A DNA stretch of 46,160 nucleotides from Rhodospirillaceae bacterium (GTDB lineage: Bacteria; Pseudomonadota; Alphaproteobacteria; UBA828). Of this stretch, positions 25,666 to 34,007 are shown one piece after another; the stretch's first letter is position 1, and every line of letters begins with the position of its first letter. The DNA lies in assembly GCA_018666805.1 (NCBI GenBank), contig JABIXB010000041.1:1-46160 (forward strand), read 5' to 3'. A program made the position numbers and the translations under genes. The notes under the pieces are model-generated. The model worked only from the letters and a program-made list of their open reading frames with translations. It was not told the DNA's origin and did not search any database.

Positions 25666-27741
25666 CTAACCCTCCGAGGCCGGGTTGATTACCAGGCTAC
25701 CCGACGTTCGCCGCTCCGCCGAGGCGCCGGGGTCAACCACCACGGTGGTAAAGGAAGATTCGATAATCGCCGGCCCTTCCACCGTCGCGCCGCGCTCCAT
25801 ATCCTCAAAACGCAACACCTTGGTATCGACCAGGCCAACATCGGAAAAATAGGCTTTGCGGCTGTCCGGCACATCGACACCACTTGCCGCTTCCTGGACT
25901 TTCCATTCGATGCCATCGCTCAACCGGCAGCGCACATTGGCGCGCCAGCCGACGACCTCCACTTCCGACTTGTTGTCGGCAATGGCGAAGATTTCCTCAT
26001 GGGTGGTGTGGAAGTCATCGCGCAATTCGGCCACCGCTTTGTCATCGGCGATACGATTGCCACGCAGCGGCACCTCGATTTCCCAGATCTGGCTCGGATA
26101 GCGCGCTTCCGCCGTAAACTCGATGATCTGTTCGATTGAATCCGCGCCCGGCCCGGCAATGAATTCGCGGCAACTATTTTCAAGGCTGGTCAACAGCTCG
26201 TTCACCCGTTCGGTTTCGAAATCGGCGGTTTGGGTGTAGAGCGTGCCGCTGAATTCGGCGCGCAAATCCGACATCAAAGCACCCGCCGCGCTGAGCGCAG
26301 CCGCGACATCGGGAATGATGGCGGCCTCGCAACCAAGGCGGCGCGCAATGGCGGTGACGTTCAGGCCGGCAGCACCACCGCCGCCGATCAGCACCGCGCC
26401 GCGCGGATCGATGCCCTGATTGACAGTAATATCCTCAATCGCGTGCACCATGTTTTCGGTCGCAACACTTAAAATCGCGGCGGCAGCTTCATGCAGGCCA
26501 AAACCGAGCTTGTCGCCGACATGGCTTTGAATGGCCTTGGCGGCGGCCTCACGGTCGAGGCTCATGGCGCCGCCGAGGAAGAAATCCGGATCGATCCAGC
26601 CGAGCACCACGGAAGCGTCGGTGACCGTTGGCTCAACGCCGCCCTTGCCGTAACAGACTGGCCCCGGCACCGCGCCGGCACTTTGCGGGCCAATATGGAG
26701 AAGCCCGCCCTCATCGACCCAGGCGATCGAACCGCCGCCGGCACCGATGCTCTTCACATCGACGGCGGGGAAACCGGTCATATGGCCGCGGTAAGGCTCG
26801 CCGATCCAGGTTTCCCGCGTCCAGGGAATGCGCCCGCCACGCACCAGACTGACATCGAAGGTGGTACCGCCGGTATCGGCGACGATCGCCGTATCGGCGC
26901 CACTATCAATCTGCGCATAGGTGCGCCCGGCGAGAGGCGCCATGGCTGGGCCGGAATTGATCGAATGGATCGGCGATTTCGCCATATCGACTGCATCAAT
27001 GGCGCCACCCTGGGTGGTCACCACCAGCACGCGACCGGCAAAACCGGCCTCGCGCAGGCGTGAGTTCAATCCGCCCATATATTTGCCCATCAAGGGTTTG
27101 AGCGACGCATCGATAGCGGCGGAAGAGGCGCGGCGATATTCGCGCAGCGAGGGATTGAGCGCGTGCGATAAAGTGTAGGGCACGCCCGGCAGGTGCTCTT
27201 CCAAAAGCTCGCCGACGCGCTTTTCATGGTCGGCATTGACGATCGACCACAGCAGGCAGACGGCAACCGCTTCGACCTCGGCCTCCTTCAGCTTGGCAAT
27301 AACCTCGACCACCGCATTTTCATCGAGCGCCTCACGCACGCTGCCGTCATATTTGATGCGCTCCGGCACTTCATAGGTGAGCGAGCGCGGCACATAAGGC
27401 TGCGGATAGGGCACGGTGAAATTGAACGGCTCGATCCGCCCGCCTTCGCGCAGGACCAGAATATCGGGGTGCCCCTTCGTGGTGATAAAGGCGGTGCGCG
27501 CTGTATTTCCGGTGATAATGGCATTGATCGCATGGGTCGTGCCATGGATCAGCATATCGCCCTTGGCCAACAGGTCCGGGCGCGAGAGGCCATAATCGGC
27601 GGCAGCCAGATCAAGCGTATCCAGAACCCCGGCAATAGGGTCGGTGGGCGTGGTCGAGGCCTTATACATGCGGACTTCGCCGCTATCGTCCTCAACCACT
27701 AAATCGGTGAATGTGCCTCCGGTATCGACCGCAAATCGCAT
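25666..27741 (-). CDS. hyuA: Hydantoinase A/oxoprolinase family protein (second set)
   Basis: This 691-residue HyuA subunit starts MRFAVDTGGTFTDLVVED; this ATG (27741) is chosen because AGAGGCGG lies just upstream and the family starts here. An open frame extends 19 codons further but has no homologous sequence. Later motifs are HGTTHAINAIITGNTARTA, VADTGGTTFDVSLV, SIGAGGGSIAWVD, GAVPGPVCYGKGGVEPTVTD and VLIGGGGAAGLNVTAIA. It resembles oxoprolinase/N-methylhydantoinase A more than acetone-carboxylase beta subunits. It leads the hyuA-hyuB-hyuB' operon and is divergent from the aminotransferase gene. The 223-base gap up to that gene contains a TGTGATCACA palindrome at 27856-27865. Confidence 0.92.
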   Translation of the reverse strand: MRFAVDTGGTFTDLVVEDDSGEVRMYKASTTPTDPIAGVLDTLDLAAADYGLSRPDLLAKGDMLIHGTTHAINAIITGNTARTAFITTKGHPDILVLREGGRIEPFNFTVPYPQPYVPRSLTYEVPERIKYDGSVREALDENAVVEVIAKLKEAEVEAVAVCLLWSIVNADHEKRVGELLEEHLPGVPYTLSHALNPSLREYRRASSAAIDASLKPLMGKYMGGLNSRLREAGFAGRVLVVTTQGGAIDAVDMAKSPIHSINSGPAMAPLAGRTYAQIDSGADTAIVADTGGTTFDVSLVRGGRIPWTRETWIGEPYRGHMTGFPAVDVKSIGAGGGSIAWVDEGGLLHIGPQSAGAVPGPVCYGKGGVEPTVTDASVVLGWIDPDFFLGGAMSLDREAAAKAIQSHVGDKLGFGLHEAAAAILSVATENMVHAIEDITVNQGIDPRGAVLIGGGGAAGLNVTAIARRLGCEAAIIPDVAAALSAAGALMSDLRAEFSGTLYTQTADFETERVNELLTSLENSCREFIAGPGADSIEQIIEFTAEARYPSQIWEIEVPLRGNRIADDKAVAELRDDFHTTHEEIFAIADNKSEVEVVGWRANVRCRLSDGIEWKVQEAASGVDVPDSRKAYFSDVGLVDTKVLRFEDMERGATVEGPAIIESSFTTVVVDPGASAERRTSGSLVINPASEG

Positions 27742-27964
27742 AATCCCGCCTCTTCCCTCTGTGTGGACCCGGTCCGGACGTGCGCCCGTCGTGCCCACTT
27801 ATTATGTTTTAATTCTGCGCGGCAACGTAACCTGAATCCACCGTCGCGCCAATAGTGTGATCACAGTTTGGCATAGCGGCACAAAAGTGAGCAAAACGAA
27901 TGTTTTTCTCTTTTCCGTTGGGCCGGGCTATCGTCGCATTTCGGAAAACCAGAAGGAATGCGAG

Positions 27965-29293
27965 ATGGCGAGTAATGCGGCCCCGGAACAGGGGCGGAAT
28001 ATTGATTTGGACGGCGCCTATGCAGCCGCCGAAGAGCGCTTCACTGCGGCCAATCCGCAAAGTCTGGCGCAATATCAACGCGCCTGCGAAAGCCTGCCCG
28101 GCGGCAATACCCGCACCGGCATGTATTACGCCCCCTACCCGCTTGCCATGGCGCGCGGCGAGGGCGCCTATATGTGGGATCTCGATGGCCATCGCTACCA
28201 TGATTATGCCGGTGATTTCTCCGCCGGGCTTTATGGTCACTCCAACCCGATCGTTCACGCGGCGGTCAAAGAGGCGCTTGAGGCCGGCGTGACGTTTGGC
28301 TCGGCCAGCGCGCATGAAGCGCGGCTTGCGGCGCTGGTGTGCGCGCGTGTGCCGTCTATCGAGCGCGTGCGCTTTTGCAATTCGGGCACGGAAGCCAACA
28401 TCATGGCCCTGGTGACCGCCAACGCGGTAACAAAGCGCTCGAAGATCATGGTGTTCGAAGGCGCCTATCACGGCGGCACGCTGTCTTTCCCGCCAAGCGG
28501 CTCGCCGATCAACGTACCGTTCGATTTCATCCAAGCGCCCTATAACGATATCGACGGCACCGCTGCGCTGTTTGACCAGCATGGCGACAGTCTTTCGGCG
28601 GTGCTGGTCGAAACCATGCAGGGTGCAGGCGGCTGCATTCCGGGCGCAACGGATTTTCTCGCCCTACTGCGCGAACGCGCGAGCCAACACGGCGCGATCC
28701 TCATATTCGACGAGGTCATGACCTCACGCCTCGGCCCGACCGGACGGCAGGGTGCGCTCGGCATCATCCCCGACATGACGACGCTCGGGAAATATGTCGG
28801 CGGTGGCATGACGGCCGGCGCCTTTGGCGGGCGGGCCGATATCATGGCGCATTACGATCCGCGCGAGAAAGGCCACTTCGTCCATCACGGCACGTTTAAC
28901 AATAATGTGCTGACTCTGGCAGGCGGTGCGGCGGGGCTGGAGAAGGTCTATACGCCCGAGGCTGCAACAGCGCTCACCGCTGCGGGCGAAACCTTACGCG
29001 CACGCCTCAACGAACTCGGGCAAAAACACGGCCTGCCCTTCCAGGCGGCGGGATACGGCTCGCTGATGAACATTCATTTTGTCGACGGTAAAATCCGCAG
29101 CCACAAGGATTTGGCCGGGCGCAATCTCACCGCGCTCGACCTCTTCCATCTGGAAATGATCGCCGCCAGCATCTACATCACGCGGCGCGGCTATATAGCC
29201 TTAAGCCTCGCCCTAAGCGACGATGATCATGATTATTTCGTCGCCGAGGTGGATAAATTCCTCAGTGCCAATGGCAGTTTGATCGCACCTTAA
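27965..29293 (+). CDS. Class III aminotransferase, glutamate-1-semialdehyde aminomutase-like
   Basis: This 442-residue PLP enzyme of fold type I, class III, shows the PLP-phosphate region FCNSGTEANIMAL, the EGAYHGGTLSFPPSG turn, the Asp that holds the pyridine nitrogen (ILIFDEVMTSRLG, residue 249) and the Schiff-base Lys in TTLGKYVGGGM (residue 276). This arrangement is that of HemL-like transaminases rather than omega-transaminases. The ATG at 27965 is preferred since AAGGA is 7 bases upstream; the longer frame to 27857 has no ribosome site. It is divergent from the second hyu operon and shares its stop region with the SDR gene. It may transaminate a beta- or omega-amino acid freed by the hydantoinase (inference). 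Confidence 0.9.
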   Translation: MASNAAPEQGRNIDLDGAYAAAEERFTAANPQSLAQYQRACESLPGGNTRTGMYYAPYPLAMARGEGAYMWDLDGHRYHDYAGDFSAGLYGHSNPIVHAAVKEALEAGVTFGSASAHEARLAALVCARVPSIERVRFCNSGTEANIMALVTANAVTKRSKIMVFEGAYHGGTLSFPPSGSPINVPFDFIQAPYNDIDGTAALFDQHGDSLSAVLVETMQGAGGCIPGATDFLALLRERASQHGAILIFDEVMTSRLGPTGRQGALGIIPDMTTLGKYVGGGMTAGAFGGRADIMAHYDPREKGHFVHHGTFNNNVLTLAGGAAGLEKVYTPEAATALTAAGETLRARLNELGQKHGLPFQAAGYGSLMNIHFVDGKIRSHKDLAGRNLTALDLFHLEMIAASIYITRRGYIALSLALSDDDHDYFVAEVDKFLSANGSLIAP

Positions 29294-30084
29294 TCCAGCT
29301 TATCCATGCCCGCATAGGTTTCGAGATTGGCGTCGATATTGATCGCCTGACCGGAGATATGACGGCCCTGGTGCGAACACAAATAAACCACCAGGTCGGC
29401 GATTTCCTGTTCCTCGACACCGGTGCGCATTGAGATGCGGCTGAGGACGATGTCCTTCATTTCATCGAGAGTGCAGCCCGACGCGTCCGCCTTGGCCTGC
29501 AGCACGCGGCGCGCCCGGTCGTTCAGCACATAGCCGGGCAGGACTGCGTTGACGCTGATATTGCGCGGGCCGAGTTCCATGGCGAGGGTATCGGTGAGGC
29601 CAATGACGGCGCGCTTGGCGGTCGCATAAGGTAGGCGTAGCGGAAAAGCGAGACGTCCGGCAGTCGAGGAAATATTGACAATCGCGCCCTTGCCGGCTTC
29701 GCGCATCAACGGCACGGCGCGGCGCGCGCAATAGAATTGGCCATCGACATCGACACCGATGGTAGAACGCCACTCATCGTCACTGATATCCTCAACCCGC
29801 TTGGTCGGCCCGGCGACGCCGGCATTGTTGATCAGCACATCAACGCCGCCCATGGCCGCTGTGGCGGCCTCAAACAGGCGATCGACATCGGCTGATTTAC
29901 TGACATCGGCGAGCGTCGCGCCGATCTCCGGACGCGCCGATGACAGCGCCTGAATATGATCCTCAACCACATCGCAGACGAATACCGCCGCGCCATTATC
30001 CGCCAGTGTCTCGGCGATGACCCGCCCGATTCCCGAGCCGCCGGCAGTCACCACGGCGCGCCGGCCCTTGCAATTGACATCCAT
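29290..30084 (-). CDS. Short-chain dehydrogenase/reductase
   Basis: This 264-residue NAD(P)-dependent SDR has the cofactor motif VTAGGSGIGRVIAE, the NNAG motif (LINNAGVAGPT), catalytic Ser-Tyr-Lys in NISSTAGRLAFPLRLPYATAKRAV and a PGYV-type loop (AVLPGYVLNDRAR). The VCDV segment after strand 2 favours NAD over NADP. Its last 4 bases overlap the aminotransferase stop, with TTAA shared between the convergent genes. Substrate unknown; hydroxy acids or alcohols from the neighbouring catabolic enzymes are possible. Confidence 0.93.
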   Translation of the reverse strand: MDVNCKGRRAVVTAGGSGIGRVIAETLADNGAAVFVCDVVEDHIQALSSARPEIGATLADVSKSADVDRLFEAATAAMGGVDVLINNAGVAGPTKRVEDISDDEWRSTIGVDVDGQFYCARRAVPLMREAGKGAIVNISSTAGRLAFPLRLPYATAKRAVIGLTDTLAMELGPRNISVNAVLPGYVLNDRARRVLQAKADASGCTLDEMKDIVLSRISMRTGVEEQEIADLVVYLCSHQGRHISGQAINIDANLETYAGMDKLD

Positions 30085-30208
30085 CTGAAGCGTTCCTTCT
30101 ATATTGTTTTTTTTAACCTAACCGGCGCGGGCGAGTTTGCCGAGGGGGATTGTCAGGCCGCCTCCGCACGCGCATAAACGGTGGCAACAAAAACACGGCA
30201 GGTGAGCT

Positions 30209-31333
30209 ATGACAAATTGCGATTTTCTCGTCGTCGGCGCCGGCATGGCCGGCTCCTCTGCGGCCTATGAACTGGCCGCATTGGGCTCGGTTATATTGAT
30301 CGAGCGCGAGGACATTCCCGGCTACCACACCACCGGGCGCTCTGCTGCCGTCTTTACCGAGGCCTATGGCAACCGCGAAATCCGCGGCCTGACCGCATCG
30401 AGCCGTGCCTTTTATGACGCGCCGCCGGAAGGCTTTGGCGACGACCCATTGCTCACACCGCGCGGCGCCCTCTTCATCGGGCGCGAGGATCAACGCGCCA
30501 CCCTGCAACAGCATTATGAGGATTGCCACGCCCAGGTGCCGAGTGTGGCGCTAATCGACGGCGCGGAAGCCTGCCGCCTGGTGCCGATCCTCCGCCCCGG
30601 CTACGCCGCCGGCGCGGTGCTTGAACCGGACGCTATGAGCATCGACGTCAATGCGCTCCATCAAGGCTATCTGCACGGCTTAAAAGCGCGCGGCGGTTCT
30701 TTGGTAACCGACGCCGAATTGATCAGCCTCAAGCGCGAGAGTAACAGTTGGCGGGCGGAGACTCGCGCCGGCACCTTTTCGGCGCCGGTGGTGGTCAACG
30801 CCGCCGGTGCGTGGTGCGATGTGGTGGCCGGGCTGGCCGGCGCCAAACCTGTCGGCCTGGTGCCGAAGCGGCGCACTGCTTTCATCTTCGATGCGCCGCA
30901 AGGCACCGACCCCAATGGCTGGCCGTTGATGGCCGATATCGATGAGGAGTTTTACATCAAGCCGGATTCGGGCCGCCTGCTCGGCTCGCCGGCCGATGAA
31001 ACGCCGATGCCGCCGCAGGATATTCAACCGGACGAATTGGATATCGCCATCGCCGTCGATCGCATCGAGAAAGCAACGACGGTAAAGGTGACACGCATCA
31101 TCAACAAATGGGCCGGCCTGCGTAGCTTCGTTGCCGACAAAACCCTGGTCGCCGGATTTGATGCGGAAGCGGAGGGTTTCTTCTGGCTCGCCGGACAAGG
31201 CGGTTACGGCATCCAGACCGCGCCCGCCATGTCATCGATCACAGCGGCCCTCGCGAGCGGTAGCGATTTCCCAGCCCATGTCGCCGCGCGCGGCGTCAGC
31301 GCCGCCGACCTCGATCCCGCCCGACTGCGTTAG
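30209..31333 (+). CDS. FAD-dependent amino-acid dehydrogenase, DauA-like (DAO family)
   Basis: This 374-residue flavoprotein of the D-amino-acid/glycine oxidase family has the dinucleotide motif FLVVGAGMAGSSAAYELA and the FAD-contact segment GYHTTGRSAAVFTEAYGNREIR, which closely resembles Pseudomonas D-arginine dehydrogenase (DauA). FFWLAGQGGYGIQTAPAMS closes the FAD site. The reaction would be oxidation of a D-amino (or N-methyl-amino) acid to the oxo-acid and ammonia or amine. It is divergent from the SDR gene and near the hydantoinase operon, where D- or N-methyl-amino acids would be made. It ends 4 bases before the convergent hisI. Confidence 0.88.
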   Translation: MTNCDFLVVGAGMAGSSAAYELAALGSVILIEREDIPGYHTTGRSAAVFTEAYGNREIRGLTASSRAFYDAPPEGFGDDPLLTPRGALFIGREDQRATLQQHYEDCHAQVPSVALIDGAEACRLVPILRPGYAAGAVLEPDAMSIDVNALHQGYLHGLKARGGSLVTDAELISLKRESNSWRAETRAGTFSAPVVVNAAGAWCDVVAGLAGAKPVGLVPKRRTAFIFDAPQGTDPNGWPLMADIDEEFYIKPDSGRLLGSPADETPMPPQDIQPDELDIAIAVDRIEKATTVKVTRIINKWAGLRSFVADKTLVAGFDAEAEGFFWLAGQGGYGIQTAPAMSSITAALASGSDFPAHVAARGVSAADLDPARLR

Positions 31334-31337
31334 AAGT

Positions 31338-31721
31338 TTATTCTGATACCGGTTCGCTGATCACAACGACCTGCCCGTCGCGCACAGCACTGTAAAAACA
31401 ATTTGGACGATTGGTGTGGCAGGCTGGGCCGGTTTGCGCCACCTGCAGCAGCAGCGCATCACTGTCGCAATCGTAGCGCAGCTCGACCAACTTCTGCACA
31501 TGGCCTGAGCTTTCGCCTTTACGCCATAGCGCCTGGCGTGAACGCGACCAATAACAGACGCGACCGGTCTCCAACGTCTCGCGCACCGCGTCGGCGTTCA
31601 TATAGGCAAGCATCAACACCTCGCCGGTCTCGGTGCTTTGCGCGATGGCAGGCACCAGCCCGTCACGGTCGAAGCTGAGTTCGGCGATAACTTTCGCGGC
31701 AGTTTCGGAAATTGTGCTCAT
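31338..31721 (-). CDS. hisI: Phosphoribosyl-AMP cyclohydrolase, last gene of a Zur-type operon
   Basis: This 127-residue HisI opens the adenine ring of phosphoribosyl-AMP in step 3 of histidine synthesis. The Zn ligands are all present: Cys85 (YDCDSDALLLQV), Cys101 (GPACHT) and Cys108 (NCFY), with the same 16- and 7-residue spacings as in the archaeal enzyme structure. Asp84/86/88 are the Mg ligands. MLAYMN and SRSRQALWRKGE are intact. The protein is HisI only, without HisE. Its ATG overlaps the stop of znuB (ATGA), so it is translated with the zinc-uptake operon rather than with other his genes. Confidence 0.95.
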   Translation of the reverse strand: MSTISETAAKVIAELSFDRDGLVPAIAQSTETGEVLMLAYMNADAVRETLETGRVCYWSRSRQALWRKGESSGHVQKLVELRYDCDSDALLLQVAQTGPACHTNRPNCFYSAVRDGQVVVISEPVSE

Positions 31722-32560
31722 GGCATTTCTATAGGCTTATGGCGCGCCTGAATCAAATAGCGACGCAGCAGCGCTGCCGGGCCAGCGACGGCGAGGCTGA
31801 GCAAAAACACGAGCAGAGCGGCAACGACAATCGAGGGCCCCGACGGCGTATCCCATTCGAGCGAGCCAAACAAACCGCCTGCCACGGCCAGGCAACCCGC
31901 CACGCTCGCCAGCACCGCCATCTGTTCCGGCGTATGTGCGAGCCGGCGCGCCGCCGCCGCCGGAATGACCAGCAGCGAGGCGATCAGCAATACGCCGACG
32001 ACCTTCATGGCGAGGGCCACGGAAAGTGCGATCAGCAGCATAAAGATGATGCTCACCAGGGTGACGCGCGCGCCTTCGGCCCGGGCCAGTTCCTCATGCA
32101 CCGTGATCGCCAATAAGGGCCGCCATATGAACGCGATGACGATTAATATAACAACACCGCCGGCATAGATCCAAATGAGGTCGGCGTGGCTGACGGCGAG
32201 AATATCGCCGAACAGATAGGCCATCAGATCAAGCCGGGCGCCGTGTACGAAGCTGACCGCAACCAAGCCAAGCGAGAGCGCACCGTGGGCCAAAATGACA
32301 AGCAGCGTGTCTCCAGCCAAGCGGCGTTGGCGCTGCAACAGCAGCAGCATCGCCACCAAGGCAACGCAAACCGCAATGATGCCGAGAGTAAAATCAATGC
32401 CGAGAGCAAGACCAAGAGCGACGCCGAGAAGCGCGCCATGGGCAAGGGAATCGCCGAGATAGGCCATGCGCCGCCACACCACGAAACAGCCAAGCGGGCC
32501 GGCCAGCAGGGCCACGCCGATGCCGCCAATGAGCGCCCGCAGAAAGAAATCATCAAGCAT
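31718..32560 (-). CDS. znuB: Zinc ABC transporter permease ZnuB
   Basis: This 280-residue permease of the ABC-3 (metal) family has about eight membrane helices, with LLAGPLGCFVVWRRMAYLGDSLAHGALLGVALG as the conserved first segment and ALKVVGVLLIASLLVIPAAAAR near the end. The ATG at 32560, 2 bases after the ZnuC stop, is preferred to a TTG two codons earlier. It forms the membrane channel for zinc import with ZnuC and ZnuA. hisI overlaps its 3' end. Confidence 0.93.
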   Translation of the reverse strand: MLDDFFLRALIGGIGVALLAGPLGCFVVWRRMAYLGDSLAHGALLGVALGLALGIDFTLGIIAVCVALVAMLLLLQRQRRLAGDTLLVILAHGALSLGLVAVSFVHGARLDLMAYLFGDILAVSHADLIWIYAGGVVILIVIAFIWRPLLAITVHEELARAEGARVTLVSIIFMLLIALSVALAMKVVGVLLIASLLVIPAAAARRLAHTPEQMAVLASVAGCLAVAGGLFGSLEWDTPSGPSIVVAALLVFLLSLAVAGPAALLRRYLIQARHKPIEMP

Positions 32561-32562
32561 AT

Positions 32563-33354
32563 TCAAGCCCCGGCAGGTGGCTCAGACGGTGTATTTTGCG
32601 GTAACACCTCGCCCGCCAAATCATGGTCGTGGCGGTGGTGATGGTGATAGAGGGCGACGCTCTCGGCGGCGCGCGGGCCGAACAAGGCGACATATTCAGG
32701 ATGAGCACTGACCGCTTCCGGCGCACCGGAGCAGCAAATATGGCCGTTCAGACATAGCACCCGGTCGGTCGCGCGCATCACCATATGGAGGTCGTGACTG
32801 ACCACCAGTACGCCGCAACCGCGCGCCTGCCGCAGCCGCTCGATCAGCTCGAACATGCCGATCTGACCCTGGAAATCGACCTGCTGCGCCGGCTCGTCGA
32901 GAACCAGCAAATCCGGTTCGCGTAATAGCGCGCGGGCCAACAGGACGCGTTGAAACTCGCCGCCCGAAATCTCCTGCACTTGCGAATTGCGCAAATGCGG
33001 CACGCCAACCTCCTCCAGCACTGTGCGAATTTCACCCCGCCCGACTTTCGCCGCCATGCGCAGAAAACGTTGCACCGTGAGCGGCAGGACGGAATCGATC
33101 ACCAGGCGTTGCGGCATATAGCCGATCACCAGGCCAGGCGCTGTCGTGATGCGGCCCTCCTGGTAGGGCGTGAGGCCAAGAACGGCGCGAATCAGCGAGC
33201 TCTTGCCGGCACCGTTGGGGCCGATCAGGCTGACGATCTCGCCAGCCGATATGCGGAGCGTCACGCCGGACAAAACCTGCCGCCCGCCATAGCGCAGGCC
33301 GAGCCCCTCAACCTCGACCAAAGCCGGCGCACCTGTTTCATGTGAAACACTCAC
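32563..33354 (-). CDS. znuC: Zinc ABC transporter ATP-binding protein ZnuC
   Basis: This 263-residue ATPase has Walker A GPNGAGKSS, signature EISGGEFQRVLLARAL, Walker B DLLVLDEPAQQVD (typical ZnuC DEPAQ) and switch VSHDLHMVM. The C-terminus carries the His-rich run HHHHRHDHD (residues 237-245), likely to bind zinc. The start is a GTG with a weak ribosome site. The first codons lie on a 16-base parS-like palindrome (33334-33349), described separately. It follows zur by 37 bases. Confidence 0.94.
   Translation of the reverse strand: MSVSHETGAPALVEVEGLGLRYGGRQVLSGVTLRISAGEIVSLIGPNGAGKSSLIRAVLGLTPYQEGRITTAPGLVIGYMPQRLVIDSVLPLTVQRFLRMAAKVGRGEIRTVLEEVGVPHLRNSQVQEISGGEFQRVLLARALLREPDLLVLDEPAQQVDFQGQIGMFELIERLRQARGCGVLVVSHDLHMVMRATDRVLCLNGHICCSGAPEAVSAHPEYVALFGPRAAESVALYHHHHRHDHDLAGEVLPQNTPSEPPAGA
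33334..33349. promoter_or_regulatory. parS-like ParB-binding site (one mismatch)
   Basis: TGTTTCATGTGAAACA differs from the ParB recognition consensus TGTTTCACGTGAAACA at one central base. It keeps both 7-base arms perfectly inverted. It lies inside the first codons of znuC. I estimate fewer than one such near-match by chance in many windows of this size. Confidence 0.55.
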
Positions 33355-33391
33355 TTTGTGCGCGGCGCTCTTGGCGCTTTATACGTGGCGC

Positions 33392-33901
33392 TCATGACGC
33401 CGTGCATCTCGGGCATTCGCCGTGCAGCTCAACCGTCTGGCGCCGCACTGTGAAGCCGGCCAGTTGTGCCTGGCGCGCCACCGCCTTGCCGATTGCCGCA
33501 CCGTCCATCTCGCTGACATCGCCACACTGCTGACAGATCAGAAACTGCGCATTGTGATCGGCATCGGCGCCGCTACAGCCGACAAACGCATTGAGGCTGT
33601 CGACGCGATGCACCAGGCCGTGCGCCATGAGGAATTCGAGGGCGCGGTAAACCGTCGGCGGGCGCACCGGTTTCTCGCCATCACTCAAGCGATCAAGCAA
33701 ATCATAGGCCTTTACCGCCTTATGGCTGTCCCATATCAGTTCGAGCACGCGCCGACGCATGGTCGTGAGACGCGCGCCGCGCTGGCGGCAGAGGGCATCG
33801 GCGCGGCTGAGCGCGCGGCCGACGCAACGGCCATGCGCGTGATGTGCGCCGTGAAACGCCTTCACCAGCTTTTCGCCATCTGAATTTTCCGCCTTCGCCA
33901 T
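33392..33901 (-). CDS. zur: Fur-family zinc uptake regulator Zur
   Basis: This 169-residue Fur-family repressor has a winged helix (RLTTMRRRVLELIWDSHKAVKAYDLLDRL) and DNA-recognition PPTVYRALEFLMAHGLVHRV. The structural zinc site is two Cys pairs, CQQC (123-126) and CPRC (163-166). A sensing site is likely formed by DADHNAQF and the HGE region. An N-terminal His-rich stretch (FHGAHHAHGRC) is extra. The ATG at 33901 is chosen over a GTG three codons earlier because GAGGAG fits it better. Genome context (znuC, znuB, znuA, Zur box) identifies it as Zur rather than Fur. Confidence 0.92.
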   Translation of the reverse strand: MAKAENSDGEKLVKAFHGAHHAHGRCVGRALSRADALCRQRGARLTTMRRRVLELIWDSHKAVKAYDLLDRLSDGEKPVRPPTVYRALEFLMAHGLVHRVDSLNAFVGCSGADADHNAQFLICQQCGDVSEMDGAAIGKAVARQAQLAGFTVRRQTVELHGECPRCTAS

Positions 33902-33968
33902 TTGTCCCACCGCTCCTCACGCAGCGCTCCATACGCCGCCCCGGGCGACGCCAATCCTCACAATGGGA

Positions 33969-33995
33969 TTGACGAAAAAATGTTACTTTATAACA
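33969..33995. promoter_or_regulatory. Zur box and znuA promoter region
   Basis: TGTTACTTTATAACA (33981-33995) has arms TGTTA and TAACA and fits the alphaproteobacterial Zur palindrome TGTTATANTATAACA at 12 of 14 defined positions. A TTGACG -35-like hexamer (33969-33974) lies just before it, with AACAAT 17 bases further on. Bound Zur would cover the znuA promoter and could also reach the divergent zur-znuCB-hisI promoter. Confidence 0.8.
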
Positions 33996-34007
33996 ATGCA
34001 TTTTAAT

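Noticed and set aside
27856-27865. TGTGATCACA palindrome resembling a CRP/FNR-type site
   Set aside because: Only the core is present; the spacing and flanks of a full CRP site (TGTGA-N6-TCACA) are absent.
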